A stretch of 64,000 nucleotides of DNA from Centroberyx gerrardi (GCF_048128805.1 NC_136016.1:3993501-4057500), one strand, 5' to 3'. Shown: positions 11,466-23,813, counted from the stretch's first letter. Translations and numbers: made by a program. The notes: generated by a model not told the origin, from the sequence alone.

Positions 11466-13017
11466 GAGACAGAGAGAGCACAAGGCAGAGTGAAAGGAGT
11501 GTGCTAGCCGTTCATGTTGCTAAAGTGGGGTCCTTGTGGGGGTTTGAGGTTAGGGAAATTCTTTAGACATGGTTAAATAAGAAAAATTTAATCTAAAAAT
11601 TCAAAATTCCTGCACAGTACAATTCTTGGTATGATTTGGGGAATCTAACCCGTGTCATCGCAGTTGAATGCAAATGTTTACGCCCATCTACCACCCCAAC
11701 CTCCATAGCCTTTTCCACTGCCTCCTTCACTTAATCCTTTCGTGGTGGGAAATCATATTTCTCTCACTTTTGGTGCACGGAGCACATATTTGCATTAAGA
11801 TATCATGCTCGTTTAGGCTAATGAAATTTCAGATCAGGCCATTGAGAAGTTGAGATATTGCAGAGTCAGCTCAGTTATTGACCTACACACAAACACTTGC
11901 TCTTTGCTTTTTGAAGCTAGTTAACTAGCCAACAGGGTAGTGTTAACTAATACTACTAATGCTAGCTTCTACTAGATGCATTAGCTAGTGTGCGAATCAG
12001 ATGTGTTTACGAGAAAATGGTTAGCTGACCAGTCATTATTTGCTTGCTAACAAGCTGCTACTTTCTAAACACAAAATTTACCAGATTTAAAAGTGGCAAA
12101 ATTATTAGTTGCCAGCTACAGTATGTCTAATTCTGTTGAGACAGCCAATGATAAGAAACACAACCAACCATTCACAGCCACTTGCCAGGTGTGGACATCC
12201 AATATGGCTGCCAGAAGTTGTGTTACTTCACGTGGGGGAAAAAGCCCTCTTAGCAGATTGAAGTTTTGGTTAAAACATTTCTCAGAGGCTGCTATGACAG
12301 CTATCTGAAAAATGCAATCTAGCCAAGTTATCAAGGTTAGCTAATGCTGACCAAGTTCAAACTAGCCATACTAGAGTATAGCTATCTAGATAAGCTAGTT
12401 AGCTAGCCTGCTGACCTGAAGATCATGAATGCCATGGTACTAAATGAAAAAGAAGTTATTGCATTCATATTTTTTTAGATTTTGACCAGTTTACTCTTTG
12501 CCATTCAAGTTTGCCAGTTAGCTAACTTGCGCTCTTAGAAACTGCTTCTTTGGCTCCGCCCATTGAGGTTTAACTCAACCAATAAGATTATTTCTGCCTC
12601 CCGAGCAGCTCTGACTCGCTAACATTTCACTTCACTAACATTTCATTCACTAGAAGAATGTAAGAATGACTATTCTGATCAAAAGTTTGCCTCTCTCCAC
12701 TGTTATCGCTCCACCTACAGTAGAGAAAGTTATATAATTCTGAACTGGATCACACTGAGGGGGGGATCAAACGGAAGTCTGTGGCCTATGTAGGCTATGT
12801 GTATTTGTTCATTGTTGACATGTCAGAGTGAGCGAAAGAATGAATTGATCATTATGAGGAGAGTGCATGGGATACTGTGTGGGAGAGAAAGAGTGAAAGC
12901 AAGGGAGATCTCCATCCACTTTGCACAGGGAGTGGATGGGTGTGTTCTGATGAAGAGCAGGGACCATATTTAGACAGCTGATTCATAGCACAGGCATCCC
13001 TCGCTCTCCACTCTAAC

Positions 13018-13055
13018 CTCCTCCTTCTCCTCCTCCTCCTCCTCCTCCTCCTCCA
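13018..13055. repeat. (CTC)n / (TCC)n trinucleotide repeat
   Basis: A run of CTCCTCCTC of about 35 bases lies within a pyrimidine-rich stretch that continues to about 13200. Confidence 0.85.
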
Positions 13056-13239
13056 CTGGATCCAGTCAAAGCCCAGTTCCTCCCTCTATACTCCCCGACT
13101 CCTCCACCCACCAGGCCAATTCATTCCTCCCCACTCCGCTCCACCCTTCCCTACCACCCTTAGTACTCTACCACTCCTTTTCCCCTCTCTCTCCACTTCC
13201 CTTTCATTTAACGATTTTTCTTTTTTTGTTGGGTTATTT

Positions 13240-13458
13240 TAAAGTCGAGCAGATTAGATTTATTGAGTTCATCAGGTCGTCTCATTGAGTTTGAGATGTT
13301 TTACAAGAGCAACCTGAGAATAAAAAAGCATTCATCGGTCAAACAGAAATAGATTAAAAAATGCAATCACAAACATCATAGAAAATGTGAGATAGCATTG
13401 CTTTAAAATCATCAATGGGTGCAAGCAATTCTCAATTTCAAAGTGCTTTGTGGTCTGT

Positions 13459-13490
<32 letters not shown>

Positions 13491-13640
13491 GAAAGCAGTC
13501 TTGCCATGTTCAGAATTTAAAACTAACCAATAGTTAGTTAGAAGTGGAAATGTGAGATAAAGGGGAAACTTCAACCTTATAGATAAATATAATATATAAA
13601 ACAAAGAAGATCCAGTCTGCAAAGATTTTAACCTTTTGCC
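13240..13640 (+). repeat. Dispersed repeat shared with 53480-53900
   Basis: Both sites carry ATCAGGTCGTCTCATTGAG or its variant ATCAGGTAGTCTCATTGAG, then ACAAGAGCAACCTGAGAA or a variant, then GAAAATGTGAGATAGCATTG or a variant, and GCAATTCTCA or a variant before a TTTGTGGTCTGTT-like end. They continue alike through TAGATAAATATAAT. This copy is interrupted by a (TA)n tract at 13459-13486. The class is not known; a LINE or MITE remnant is possible. Confidence 0.6.
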
Positions 13641-13839
13641 AACCATGTAATTAAGTTATGTACTATCCTCTCAAAGAGTGTCATCATTTGCTTTAAAGTG
13701 TTTTGTAAGAGTGCTTTTCTCAAATGAGTGGAACTCTCATTTTGTAACAGTACTCTTCATATGTTTCAGTCATTTGGATATTTCCTTGGTTTGAGCAAGA
13801 CCCAAGCCTGAGGGATTTCAATTTGCAAGTTTCTACAGT

Positions 13840-13955
13840 ATTCCTCAATCTCTTATGGATCTATGACACTTATTGCGCTCATACTGTAGCAAGTCGCTCT
13901 GGATTGCTAAAGCTGATCAAGCATCAGCTAAATGCCTAAAATGTAAATGTAAAGG
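13840..13955 (+). repeat. SINE 3'-tail fragment
   Basis: The segment GTAGCAAGTCGCTCTGGATT followed by AAGCATCAGCTAAATGCCTA and AAATGTAAATGTAAA is the characteristic fish SINE tail (gcgtctgctaaatgcc-type). No tRNA head is attached. Confidence 0.65.
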
Positions 13956-14189
13956 TACATCTTTTTTCCTTTAATACCACAGTTTTCATCCAACCCCCTG
14001 CTTTCCTTCCCCTGCATTCTCCTCTACCTTCCACTTCTCCTGACCTCCAAAAGAATCAGGATCTTGGACTCTGGAAAGAACAATCTGTCAGAGCAGATTT
14101 TGCTCATCCTTCTCTTCTATGCCTGCTTTCCACCGCTACCACAAAAAACACCTGTTGCCCCCATCCACTCGCGCCCTATATTTCAAACA

Positions 14190-14480
14190 ACAGCATCTTG
14201 ACAGCGCTGTCAGATTTCCATCTCGTTTTATCGCGATCGCAGCTCCATCCAAATGAGTCACAAACGAGGGAATGCGCCGTTCCGAACATTATGCCTTCAA
14301 AAGATTCAAACCAGATCGGCAACAGTATGTAACATAAAGTACAAATTTCGCGAACGGCCTGGGAACGCTCAGGGCCCCGTATTGCTTTGCATATAAATTC
14401 ATCAAGAGCAAACCCATTCTTCTCACACAGGTCTATCCAGATCCATATATGGAAATGTGAGCAAGAAATGTTCCTGTTCT
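14190..14480. promoter_or_regulatory. Candidate conserved non-coding element
   Basis: This is a non-repetitive, CpG-bearing block in an otherwise AT-rich, repeat-filled intron. It contains TTTTATCGCGATCGC, an AP-1-type TGAGTCA, GGAATGCGCCGTTCC (a near palindrome), and TTTGCATATAAAT. An open frame of 130 codons crosses it on the - strand but has no recognisable domain. Enhancer function is inference only. Confidence 0.3.
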
Positions 14481-15084
14481 CCCAGCTCGGTTTACAAGCC
14501 AGACTGTGTGTAACATTGTTTCGGCAGGGAGAATGACTTTTTGGTGGGGTGTTTTTTGGCTTCGGCACAGTAGGTAGGGGGTGGCGGGTACGTCAAGCCC
14601 TCTTGTCAAGACATCATAGGCTTGAGGGGGGCTTGTCGACAAAATGGAGAGGAAAGGAAAGAGAGAGACAGAGAGAGAGAGAGGGAGGGAGAGGATAAGA
14701 GACAGAGAGGGAGGTAACAAAGGGGATATGGAGAGAGAGAAAGAGAAGGGGGGAGCAATCTAAAAATAGCGACTATCGCATACTTGTTTGATTGTGAGAA
14801 GGAAAGGGCCTTTAGGAGATTGGGTTCCTGTTTGGTTTGCAGGTCCCAGGCCGGGCTTGGTCCACTGTTGCTGACATTCAGCCCACAACATCACTTTAGT
14901 TTTTACTTTATGACAGTTGGACACTTGTCATGAGTCAAAAAAGAACAACTTTTCCACCTTTTCACCCTGGATCTGATGTCTTTACCTGGCACTTCTGTGA
15001 TGCTTCTGTGCATGATGGACTTGTCTTGCTCAGCTAGAATACTTCAGTATTCTTGTGCATCCTTTCAAGGAGTTGGGAAATGTA

Positions 15085-15108
15085 CTCCTCGGCCCATATA
15101 CCGAGGAG
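15085..15108. other. Small palindrome CTCCTCGG..CCGAGGAG
   Basis: Arms of 8 bases, CTCCTCGG and CCGAGGAG, flank an 8-base loop CCCATATA. Function is unknown. Confidence 0.7.
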
Positions 15109-18100
15109 GCATTTCACCTTATCTTGACTGCAAGTTTGCCCTCGGTTCCTTTTGTTATGCTAGGCTTTTCTAACTGTGAGTAACTGCTGGCTATCAGATG
15201 TCAACATCCGTCTTCTTGTATCCATAAAACCTTGCGCTTTGGGGACGTTTCCTGTAGTTTGGTTTGGATTCCATTCTCACCGCTATTAAACCGCACCTCT
15301 TGGAAGAGGACAGAGACTCACATTGTCAGGTGTCTCGGTGCGATAATTTGGTGCCAACGGAGTTCGAATCTCATTGTTCTCACCTGGCCAAATGAAGCAA
15401 ACTAAAGAAGTAAACACTCCAGAGTTCAAATAAACCGCTTGAAGTGTATGAGGCAAAGCTGTTCAAAAACCACTTCAAACTCCTAGGCCCTAATGGAAGC
15501 AAGCATAGAGATAACATAATGCATTTATATCTCTATTGTATGAACTGAAGGGTCTTATCTCTTGACTTGTATGAAGATCCTGAGCTTGTTTATACATTCG
15601 GTTGTAGATTCCCTGTGAACACTGGGGCTTTCCTTTCTGCTTTTCTCAATAATTATCCATATAACAAAGAAAGTATTCTATCACACACTGAAAGGCTTCA
15701 GGCCCAGTTCATTACTTCCATATCCATGAGATGTTTACATATCTAATAGGTTGTCATGGAGCAGGCTGTTCAGAAATAGTTTCATATCTTTTCTGAAAAG
15801 CTTGACAAATCTGCAGTAATGCTGTCCACTTGACATCAATAGAGAAATTATTTTTCAGATCCTCGTCTTACCCAAAACCATTCTTTCACTGACCAGAAGT
15901 TTTTCCACATGAGTCAGACTTTGATGACTCATGGACTCATGGCAATGAAAACATTAGTTTGTTTCATCATATGATCCGCTTCATCATATGATTCCAGATC
16001 GGAATCCTCTCACGGTATGGCTAATGATATTATTAGCCCTGAACAGAGAGCCCTTTATGAAAACTCACGTAAGCACGTAGATTTATGATGACATGAATGT
16101 CAAGGTCACTTTGTCAGACTTTATAGTCTGGTTTTGACCTCGACACTTCCGAAAGTTTATGGGATGTTAAGCAACTGCAAGAGCCCTACTTAGTGGGTGA
16201 GAATTTAGCCTCATTGCTCTAATGGGCATGTTCAATTGGATTTTGCTTTGAAACAATGCAGATTAGATGTCATGCAACCAATGACAGCCCAACATCACTT
16301 CAAAAGTCCACCAAATATACACATTTAATTGAAACTGACATAATACATTGAGATGCTACAGCTGTGCAAGGCTGCCTTTAACATAAAGCTGCACTGGCCT
16401 AACATTTGACTACGCACATCGGTGTCCTTCCATACTTAGAGGCTTAAAGAAAGGAGGAGGACACGTTGTACAGGGGAAGACAGCAGCAAACGCCAGAGGA
16501 AGAAGCCACTTCTTCTTGCAGCCCCATAAATCTCTCCATAAACACCAACCTCCTCCATTGTTATTGGAAAGAGTAACAAGGGGTGGCCATGGGAACAGCC
16601 ACCGTCATCCCTCGCCATCCAAGTCACTGTTAGCCAAGCGTGGGGAACTGTACATAGACCCAGAGAGGGCCAGAGACAAGGGAGACGGGGCTGCCAAGCA
16701 TTGGCTACTCGTCCCATAATAATCAGATCCCTTTTTGGCAGAACTCAGTTGAACTCTGCGATTAGGGCTTGAGGAAAGTGGAAGTGAGAAAAAGTAAAAG
16801 GCTGCTTGACTTTAGCTTGTCTTATTGTTGAAATGCTCTGGAAATATATATGTGAGATATATGAGTTCTGAGTGGTAGGCTTTGTTTTGTGTGTATTTGT
16901 GGAAAGGTAAAAGTCTTGGATATGGGACGGGAATGGAACATTCATAGCATCCATATGGATGTCATCACACGGGGAATTATTAATGATAGGGTTCTGTGTT
17001 TACTCATTACTAAGGATTGTGTGTGTTTGTGTGTTTTGGTGTGTGTGTCTCCATATGCACGTGTGTGTTTGTACATGAAAGTACACGATCAGAATGCCCC
17101 CGGACGAAAGTATGTTGGAAAAACAACCTCCAGTGATCGCTGACAATGGCAAGCTGTGTCTTGCAGTGACAGTTGAAGGGTGTACGTGTGAAAACAGCAC
17201 AGAGCTGCCTAACACACACATGTCTGCAGCCATGGCAACTCTTTAAGAAATCCTTATTTGTGCTAGATTCATGTATGTATCCTTACAAAGCTGCTGTGTC
17301 TGAAAAGGCAAGAGGTGATGCTAACAATGATGTGAACTTTAACCATTGGCTATAAAGCAAACCCTGTTTTCGCTGCATTTATGCAGCCTTTGCTGGTCTG
17401 AAACTTGAATAGACAAGGGGGTTATGCTGCCTTTAAGTGCTTTCGGAAATATTGTAATTATGAGTTGGCCACACATGAATAACCCAACAAAGAAGCAAAT
17501 ATGTCTGGGAAAGAGGGAATCTTCTGAGATACCTGAATTGCAGAGATGTGACGTTTAGGGAGTGGAGAGCATGGAAGTCAACAATGGATGTGATGAAAGT
17601 GATGTAATATACTTCTATAGTATATATTATTGTTTATATATTAACCTATTATTTTATGTAAACAGTTAGTATTGTTGCATGTTTCTGTTTTCACTTTTTA
17701 ACTTTTAATGGTCACACATACAACAACCTTTGGCTAATAAATTTATTAAAACATCATTTACATGCTTGGTGTGTATTTTCTAACAGCCATCAAGGAATCA
17801 CGTACAGAGTCCATTTTGTTATTATTTCCAACTACGACTTCCAACCTAAAAATCGGAGCTTACCAGGAGACCTTGAAGGCAACAGTTTGAGCATCTCCTA
17901 TAAATTTCCATCTGGGAACACTTTGTCTTCTTCCAAGGAACCTTTTCAGATGATAAGATGACCTGGCAAGTGCTTTAGCTACTGTTGTGTGTGGGGGCGT
18001 GACCCATGGGTGATAGGGGACCTCCAGGATTTGAGATGTAACACCTGAATTAAAAGATTACCCGTTACATTCTTTGGAGAGTTGATCCTTCATGGAACAC

Positions 18101-18765
18101 CTTTACATGTTTATTTTGGTCTGTTGTTTTCATCTTTTTCATCGTTTCATTTAGTATATAAGCTCCTATAGCTTGTGAGCATTCCTTATCAAAGACTATG
18201 GGCGGTGATGAAGTGTTAAATGAAAAGCTTGGTAAACTATGACCGCCAGTCGGTGATCATCATAAGGCAAACAACTACCAATACAAATAAAAATTAACGA
18301 TACATTCAGAAAAGCATTAATTTATGCCTTTTTTTCTTAAAAGACCCTAAATTTATATAACGTACACCAGTTTGACACTACTTAGCATAGTGCATATGAA
18401 TTTACAACACAAAGATTTATATCAGCCTAAAAAGTGGGTAAACTCTACTAAAGTAAACTGAATTTAGGTGGGTTTATCCTCCACTACATCTCTGTTTATG
18501 GTTATAGCATTTAAGCTAACAAGCTAGCAAAGAGGAATGCTAACAATGCTTACATGTTGTTTTCTAGTCAAATTAGGTGCCATTAGAGGTTTTTTTTTCC
18601 CCATTTGTGATTAACACCTCCTAAAGAAAAATAACAAGCTTAAATTTCAAAATGCCAAGGAGTCACTTTAAAGCAAATGGCATGAAGAGGTGATTGCAAA
18701 AAGGGATATCAGTCTTTCTATCATTTATAACTTTACTTCCTGGTTCTTAGTGTAGCCTATATGAC

Positions 18766-18802
18766 AGTCATGACTGACTGAAAAAGTCAGTCAGTCATGA
18801 CT
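18766..18802. other. Inverted repeat built from GACT units
   Basis: AGTCATGACTGACTG (18766-18780) faces GTCAGTCAGTCATGACT (18786-18802) across AAAAA. The pairing is about 14 perfect base pairs, and each arm also contains the palindrome AGTCATGACT. Confidence 0.8.
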
Positions 18803-18889
18803 TTGATCCATCTGACTCCTCACTACTGGCTGCTTTCAATGTTGATGCAATGTTGATATTCTACTGATTGTAAAAAAAAAAATGTTTAA

Positions 18890-19228
18890 ATGGAGGAAAG
18901 GAACAAAGAAAGAAAGGAGGGAAAGAATGAAGAATAGAAGGAAGGGGGAGAGAGAAAATGAAAGGAAAAAGGAAGGATGGAAAAAAGAAAGGATGGAAGG
19001 AAGCAATGGAGGAAGGGAGAAAGGAAGAAAGAGAATGAAAGGAATAAAGGAAGGACGGAAAAGAGCAAAAAGAATGGAAGGAAGACAGGAAGGAAGAAAG
19101 AAAGAAAAAGAGAAAAGCAGGAAGTAAGTAAAGAAAGGAGGAAGGAAGCAATTAAGGTGAAAGGAAAAAGGAGAGAATGAAAGGAAGGAAGGGAGGAGAA
19201 AGAAAGAAAGAAAGAAAGAAAGAAAGCC
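18890..19228. repeat. 340-base polypurine (GGAA/GAAA)n tract
   Basis: The + strand is almost entirely A and G (GGAAGGAAAGAAAG-type units) with very few pyrimidines, ending in a pure (GAAA)n run at 19199-19226. The long lysine/glutamate- or serine/phenylalanine-rich frames seen here are repeat artefacts. The following 19339-19400 is (CT)n on the same strand. Confidence 0.9.
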
Positions 19229-19333
19229 CAGGTCGCTGCTGTGTTCCAGTGCTTCTCCGTGCAACAACAGGCCTGGTGACTCATCCCTCTCTCTCCCCCC
19301 TCAGGGACCTGTGGCATGCCATCACTTTATATA

Positions 19334-19338
<5 letters not shown>

Positions 19339-19386
<48 letters not shown>

Positions 19387-19543
19387 CTCGCTCTCTCTCC
19401 CTCTGGGTCCCATGTCCCTGATTAAAGGGGAGGCGAGGCCAAGTGGAAAACGGGAGGAGAGTAGGGAGTTCTCTCCCCAGAGTTTTATGCTGTGTGTGAC
19501 CATCACACTCTTTCCCATGGCACTCACATGAGAACTTTGCTCG

Positions 19544-19590
<47 letters not shown>
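19339..19590. repeat. (CT)n and (CA)n microsatellites
   Basis: (CT)n occupies about 19339-19400 and (CA)n about 19547-19590, with ordinary sequence between them. Confidence 0.9.
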
Positions 19591-19591
<1 letters not shown>

Positions 19592-19643
19592 GCATGCCCA
19601 CACATCTATCACCCAAAGGAGCCTGGGATCTTGGGTGGGCACT

Positions 19644-20543
19644 AGGGTTAGACTGATATATTGTTTTGCTGATACGGCCTTTTATTAAAAATGTAAAAAA
19701 AATATATGATGGAGGTTTCTACTTTGTTTACTCAGCAGCTTCATGGGTGGCAGTCTGTAAAACCTGCCTTAAAGGTGCTATGTGTATCATTTTACACATC
19801 AATATATCATTGTCAAATTAATTTTCATACATTGGTATAATTACCGTAAACAAACAAGACCATGGTGGAGCCAATTGGTAGCCTCTATCTCACACCAGTG
19901 GTATTGTTAGTGCTAGTGTTTCTCAAAATTAAGACTACATTTCCCATAAACCCTGTTGCTTCCCGTTCCTGTACTTCGGTTAAAGATTTGTCTTTGGCTT
20001 TGCTGAAGACGATTAACATGTTGGAAGTGATTTTTCACTATTTCCACCAACTCTGAAAGCTTTAGCTCCATTTGCTCTGGAAGAACAGCGCCCTCTTCCT
20101 GTTTTGTGCCGTAAAGCGATCCAGCAGATTTTCTGCCAAATCCAACATGGTGGTTCACAATGTAAAATGCAGTGTAGAGGCTGGTAGAGGCTGCCAATCT
20201 TCTCTGCGATGGTCTTGTTTGTTTACCGTAATTATACTAATATCTCAAAATGAATGTGGTAATGATTTATTGGTAATAATTTCAAATGCTACACATCCTT
20301 TAAGAGGAAAGGAATTTCATTAGTCTGGGTTTCAGTGGAGAGTTTTAGTGATGGTCTAAATGCTGTTTCAGAGGCTTTTCCACCCTGACAAGAATAGAAA
20401 TCTGGGGGAAACACTGAATACTTGTAATTTTTGGGGATTTGTTTTTACATGAATATGGTCACATTTAAAGAAATTTAGGGTACATCAGCACAAAATATTG
20501 GCTATCAGCAGCTTCGTTAGGAAAATATATATCTGTTGAACCC
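19644..20543 (+). mobile_element. GGGTTAGAC MITE, copy B (split by an insertion)
   Basis: The left end CTAGGGTTAGACTGATATAT is followed by TTTTATTAAAAA. The right half (from about 20318) contains GAGAGTTTTAGTG, GTTTCAGAGGCTTTTCCACC and ACACTGAATA and ends ATCTGTTGAACCCTA. The middle is replaced by the TTAA-flanked MITE at 19769-20303, so this copy is older than that insertion. Confidence 0.75.
19769..20303. mobile_element. TTAA-flanked MITE with about 95-bp inverted repeats
   Basis: The ends are TTAA-AGGTGCTATGTG and CACATCCT-TTAA. The TIRs extend inward about 95 bases. The inner landmark is ATAATTACCGTAAACAAACA then AGACCAT on the left, and its inverted form ATGGTCTTGTTTGTTTACCG then TAATTAT on the right (20210-20235). 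The interior is non-coding. The TTAA at both outer edges suggests a TTAA target site, as for piggyBac-type transposases, but TTAA could also be part of the TIR. Confidence 0.8.
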
Positions 20544-20639
20544 TAATAGGTTTCCCTAAGCTCTTCAAATGCATAACTTCATTTGTGTTTTTGCAGTGAA
20601 ATGATAGTTTGAAAGAGAGATTAAAGACAGATAAAGGAT

Positions 20640-20860
20640 CAATCACAAACCTGACCCCAGTTCAGATCCCAGGACCGAGCTTCCAAAATACTCCATGGCT
20701 GTTTTGTACACAGTAGCCCCGGACTCGGCCAACAGCGTCTGCATCCGAGCTTGTGTCGCACGTAGCCAGTTGTTGGCGGTCGAGCGCGCGGCGCAATTAA
20801 TTCTTCGAAGTGGAATATTTCCATTTGGAGGCCAAGGAAACTTTCTTTCATCTAAAATTA
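20640..20860. promoter_or_regulatory. Candidate non-coding regulatory block
   Basis: This is a GC- and CpG-rich non-repeat island within the intron (GGTCGAGCGCGCGGCGCAAT, GTCGCACGTAGCC). It has a GTGGAATATTTCCATTTGG segment that includes GGAAT/ATTCC-like TEAD-type cores. It has no convincing coding content. Enhancer or alternative-promoter function is speculative. Confidence 0.3.
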
Positions 20861-21253
20861 GCAGTCTTTAGGAGACGTTTGATTTGAATTTTTTTTTGTT
20901 TGTGTGTGCTTTGTGGAGCCGGGGTGGGGTGGAGCTTGTGTACGACGGGGTATAAAGACTTTCAAATGAGGGAATGAAAGGATTTATACATGGAATTCTA
21001 CCTCCGAGTGTTTCACATGGGACACTGTATCCTGGAATATAAGATAAAAAAAAACATCTAGTGTATACTTTACTTTGGATAAAACACTGAAATACTCTTT
21101 TCTAAATATATGTTTGTACATCAAGTAAAGAGAGTGCTGACTTTGTCCTCATTTGCTCTTTTAACTGCCCTCGCTGGTGCTTGACATCAGCAGTTATATC
21201 ATGAGGATTCCCTGTTTGGATTTACTGGAAAATCCCCTCGTTGCGTGTGAGAC

Positions 21254-21254
<1 letters not shown>

Positions 21255-21298
<44 letters not shown>

Positions 21299-21454
21299 TG
21301 GCGTGCGTACACACACATGCGTACTGTACATAGACAAGGCTTTTCCACAGCTACAGCAGTAGGGGAGTTCTTGGTTGTGGTTTGGGCTTAAACAGGAAAA
21401 CAGAAACAGAGAGGGGTGTGTTAGAGCGGGATTCCTCTCTCTCTCTCTCTCTCT

Positions 21455-21511
<57 letters not shown>

Positions 21512-21602
21512 TCTCTCTCTCTCTGTACACATGGCTGATGAGTGGTTGCAGTGTGGGCTGAGGGCGGAAAGCTTCCATGGTGCGGTTCTTGTCCTCCACA
21601 TG

Positions 21603-21657
<55 letters not shown>

Positions 21658-21958
21658 GTATACATACACGATCATACAAGCACACATTTGGGGACTCACA
21701 CATACAGTCTGGCAGAAAGACAGGCAGTCATATGCACACACACACATACACACACACCTTCATTCAAGTACACTAACACATTCATACACACGCACACACA
21801 TGTCCACGTCTGCATAAACACACATGTTCATGTAAGTAAATATACATGCACACATATACACACAAACATTCATGTAAATATGCACTTTCACACACACAAA
21901 CACAAGTTCATACAAGTACACACACACACACAGGCAGAAAGACAAGTCAACAGTCATC

Positions 21959-22016
<58 letters not shown>
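21255..22016. repeat. Cluster of (GT)n, (CT)n and (CA)n microsatellites
   Basis: (GT)n at 21255-21297, (CT)n at 21436-21524, (CA)n at 21602-21658, CA-rich variable tracts to 21930, and (CA)n at 21962-22012. Frames through these are histidine/threonine or arginine/glutamate artefacts. Confidence 0.95.
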
Positions 22017-22017
<1 letters not shown>

Positions 22018-22359
22018 CCCTCCAGCGTCAGGCCTGCTCTCTGACACATGGTTGTTTTTCAGTGAAACAGCTTTTTCCTCTCATCTGGAAACATTAGAGC
22101 TCCAGTCAGACAGACTGCTGTTACCGTGGAAACGACAGTGAAACTGATGATTTTTAAGGCGAGGCACCACAGGTGAAAATGATCGCTTTGGCTGGATCAG
22201 ACAATTTGGAGATATTATGATTTGCTTCCATGACTACAGTAGTTTCATAAAATATACAAAACAATAATCAAAAATCAACCATAAATGGATAATATATATG
22301 TTGTTATACCAGTGGCATCAAGTACACCAGTACAAATTTAGCTAAAAACAAGCAAACAT

Positions 22360-22802
22360 TTGAAGCTACAATATACAACTTTTCACCATGAGGCAGGCGT
22401 ATTAGCCCCGCCCTCCTCCTCCTCAGTTGGTCAAGGTCCTGCCCCAACACTTGTCACTCATCTTGACGAGCTGTCTACCTTCAAACAGCATCTAAACTGA
22501 GGCTGAAGTAACCAGTAGGGGTTAGCTTTTGAACGTTTAGCTTCGCTGTACTTTCTTTTCTGACTACCATTGTTGTTGTTGCTATGTCTTACACTGCTCT
22601 GTGGCTGCTAGCCTCACCTTGATAGTCACAACTTGCTCACCACTGGCCACGACCACAACAACCCCGAAACATCCGCAACATCACTTAAAAGACCATTTAA
22701 GGCAAGGGGATTTAGGCATGAATGCACAGACTGATAATGTAGAATAATTCCTATTCATTTACTGCTATTTTAATGTGAAAAAGTTGCATATTACAGCTTT
22801 AA
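22360..22802. mobile_element. MITE with TTAAAGCT-type inverted termini
   Basis: The left end TTGAAGCTACAATATACAAC then TTTTCAC matches the inverse of the right end, GTGAAAAAGTTGCATATTAC then AGCTTTAA. The imperfect TIRs are about 30 bp and the element is about 440 bp, with no coding capacity. In consensus the termini read TTAA-AGC..GCT-TTAA, the same outline as the 19769-20303 element. Confidence 0.75.
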
Positions 22803-23589
22803 TCACGAGTTTGAAACAGTCAATAGGAACCTGCCTGAGGACCTTAGGCAGCTAATTTGTGAACAGGTCACCAATGTAAAGACACTATAATTTGGGGGTT
22901 CTACTGTGCAGCACAGTACAGTAGAATAGACAGCGAGTGAGGAGAGTCACCATGCAAACTCATCATGAAAGAGAAACGCTGCTTTGTGCTGACAACACAC
23001 GGCATCAGCCAGCTGATCTCAGCAAATGACACACCCACACACACACACACATACACAAACATACACAACAACAGTACAATGACTGGTGGTGGATGACTGG
23101 GCTTGATCTGATACACACATCCTCAATTAATTTGCAGAAACACACTTAAAGTCCTAATCTGTACTTCTACTATGGTGCCCCCTGTTGAAATACTGTTACC
23201 CCACTACTAGCTTGGTTTATGTTCATTTTCTTTTATTCTTGGAGTATATTTTCACTCTAAAATTGCATGTATTTTAATGATTGATGGTTTTACATGCCAT
23301 GCCTCCCTAACAATATTCTTGTGACCATACAGCGATTATGTAACCCAACCCAAGTCCAACGGAGCAAATGAGTGTATTATTACTAGTATTATTAAGAGTG
23401 TACTATTAGTGTGTTATTATGGAGAGTGAAATAGTGTGTGTATTCATGGGTTTCTGCACACACACACACACTCATAGTGGGTGGTATGGCTGTTAGAGGG
23501 AGAGAGGGAGAGTAAAAGCACTGTAAACACCTTTCAGACGAATGACTTTTCCACCAGCCATGAGTCACTGCAGCGATCTCTCCATTACC

Positions 23590-23683
23590 GAAAGACGGAA
23601 GAAAGAAAGAGGGAAAGAAAGAAAGAGGGAGAGAAAGAAAGAATGAATGAAGGAGGTAAACAGAGGACAAGAAAGTAGAAATG

Positions 23684-23726
<43 letters not shown>

Positions 23727-23777
23727 AGTTACATACTAGGGAGTTTCACAGTGGTTATGTTGCTAGGGACAACAGAA

Positions 23778-23813
<36 letters not shown>

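Noticed and set aside
14176..14568. 130-codon frame on the - strand as a possible gene
   Set aside because: No recognisable domain and no splice or promoter context; kept only as a possible non-coding element.
18836..19317. Overlapping 80-143 codon frames in the polypurine tract
   Set aside because: Simple-sequence artefacts (K/E/R or S/F/L only).
21375..22097. Multiple frames of 80-170 codons in the CA/CT repeat cluster
   Set aside because: Pure microsatellite translations.
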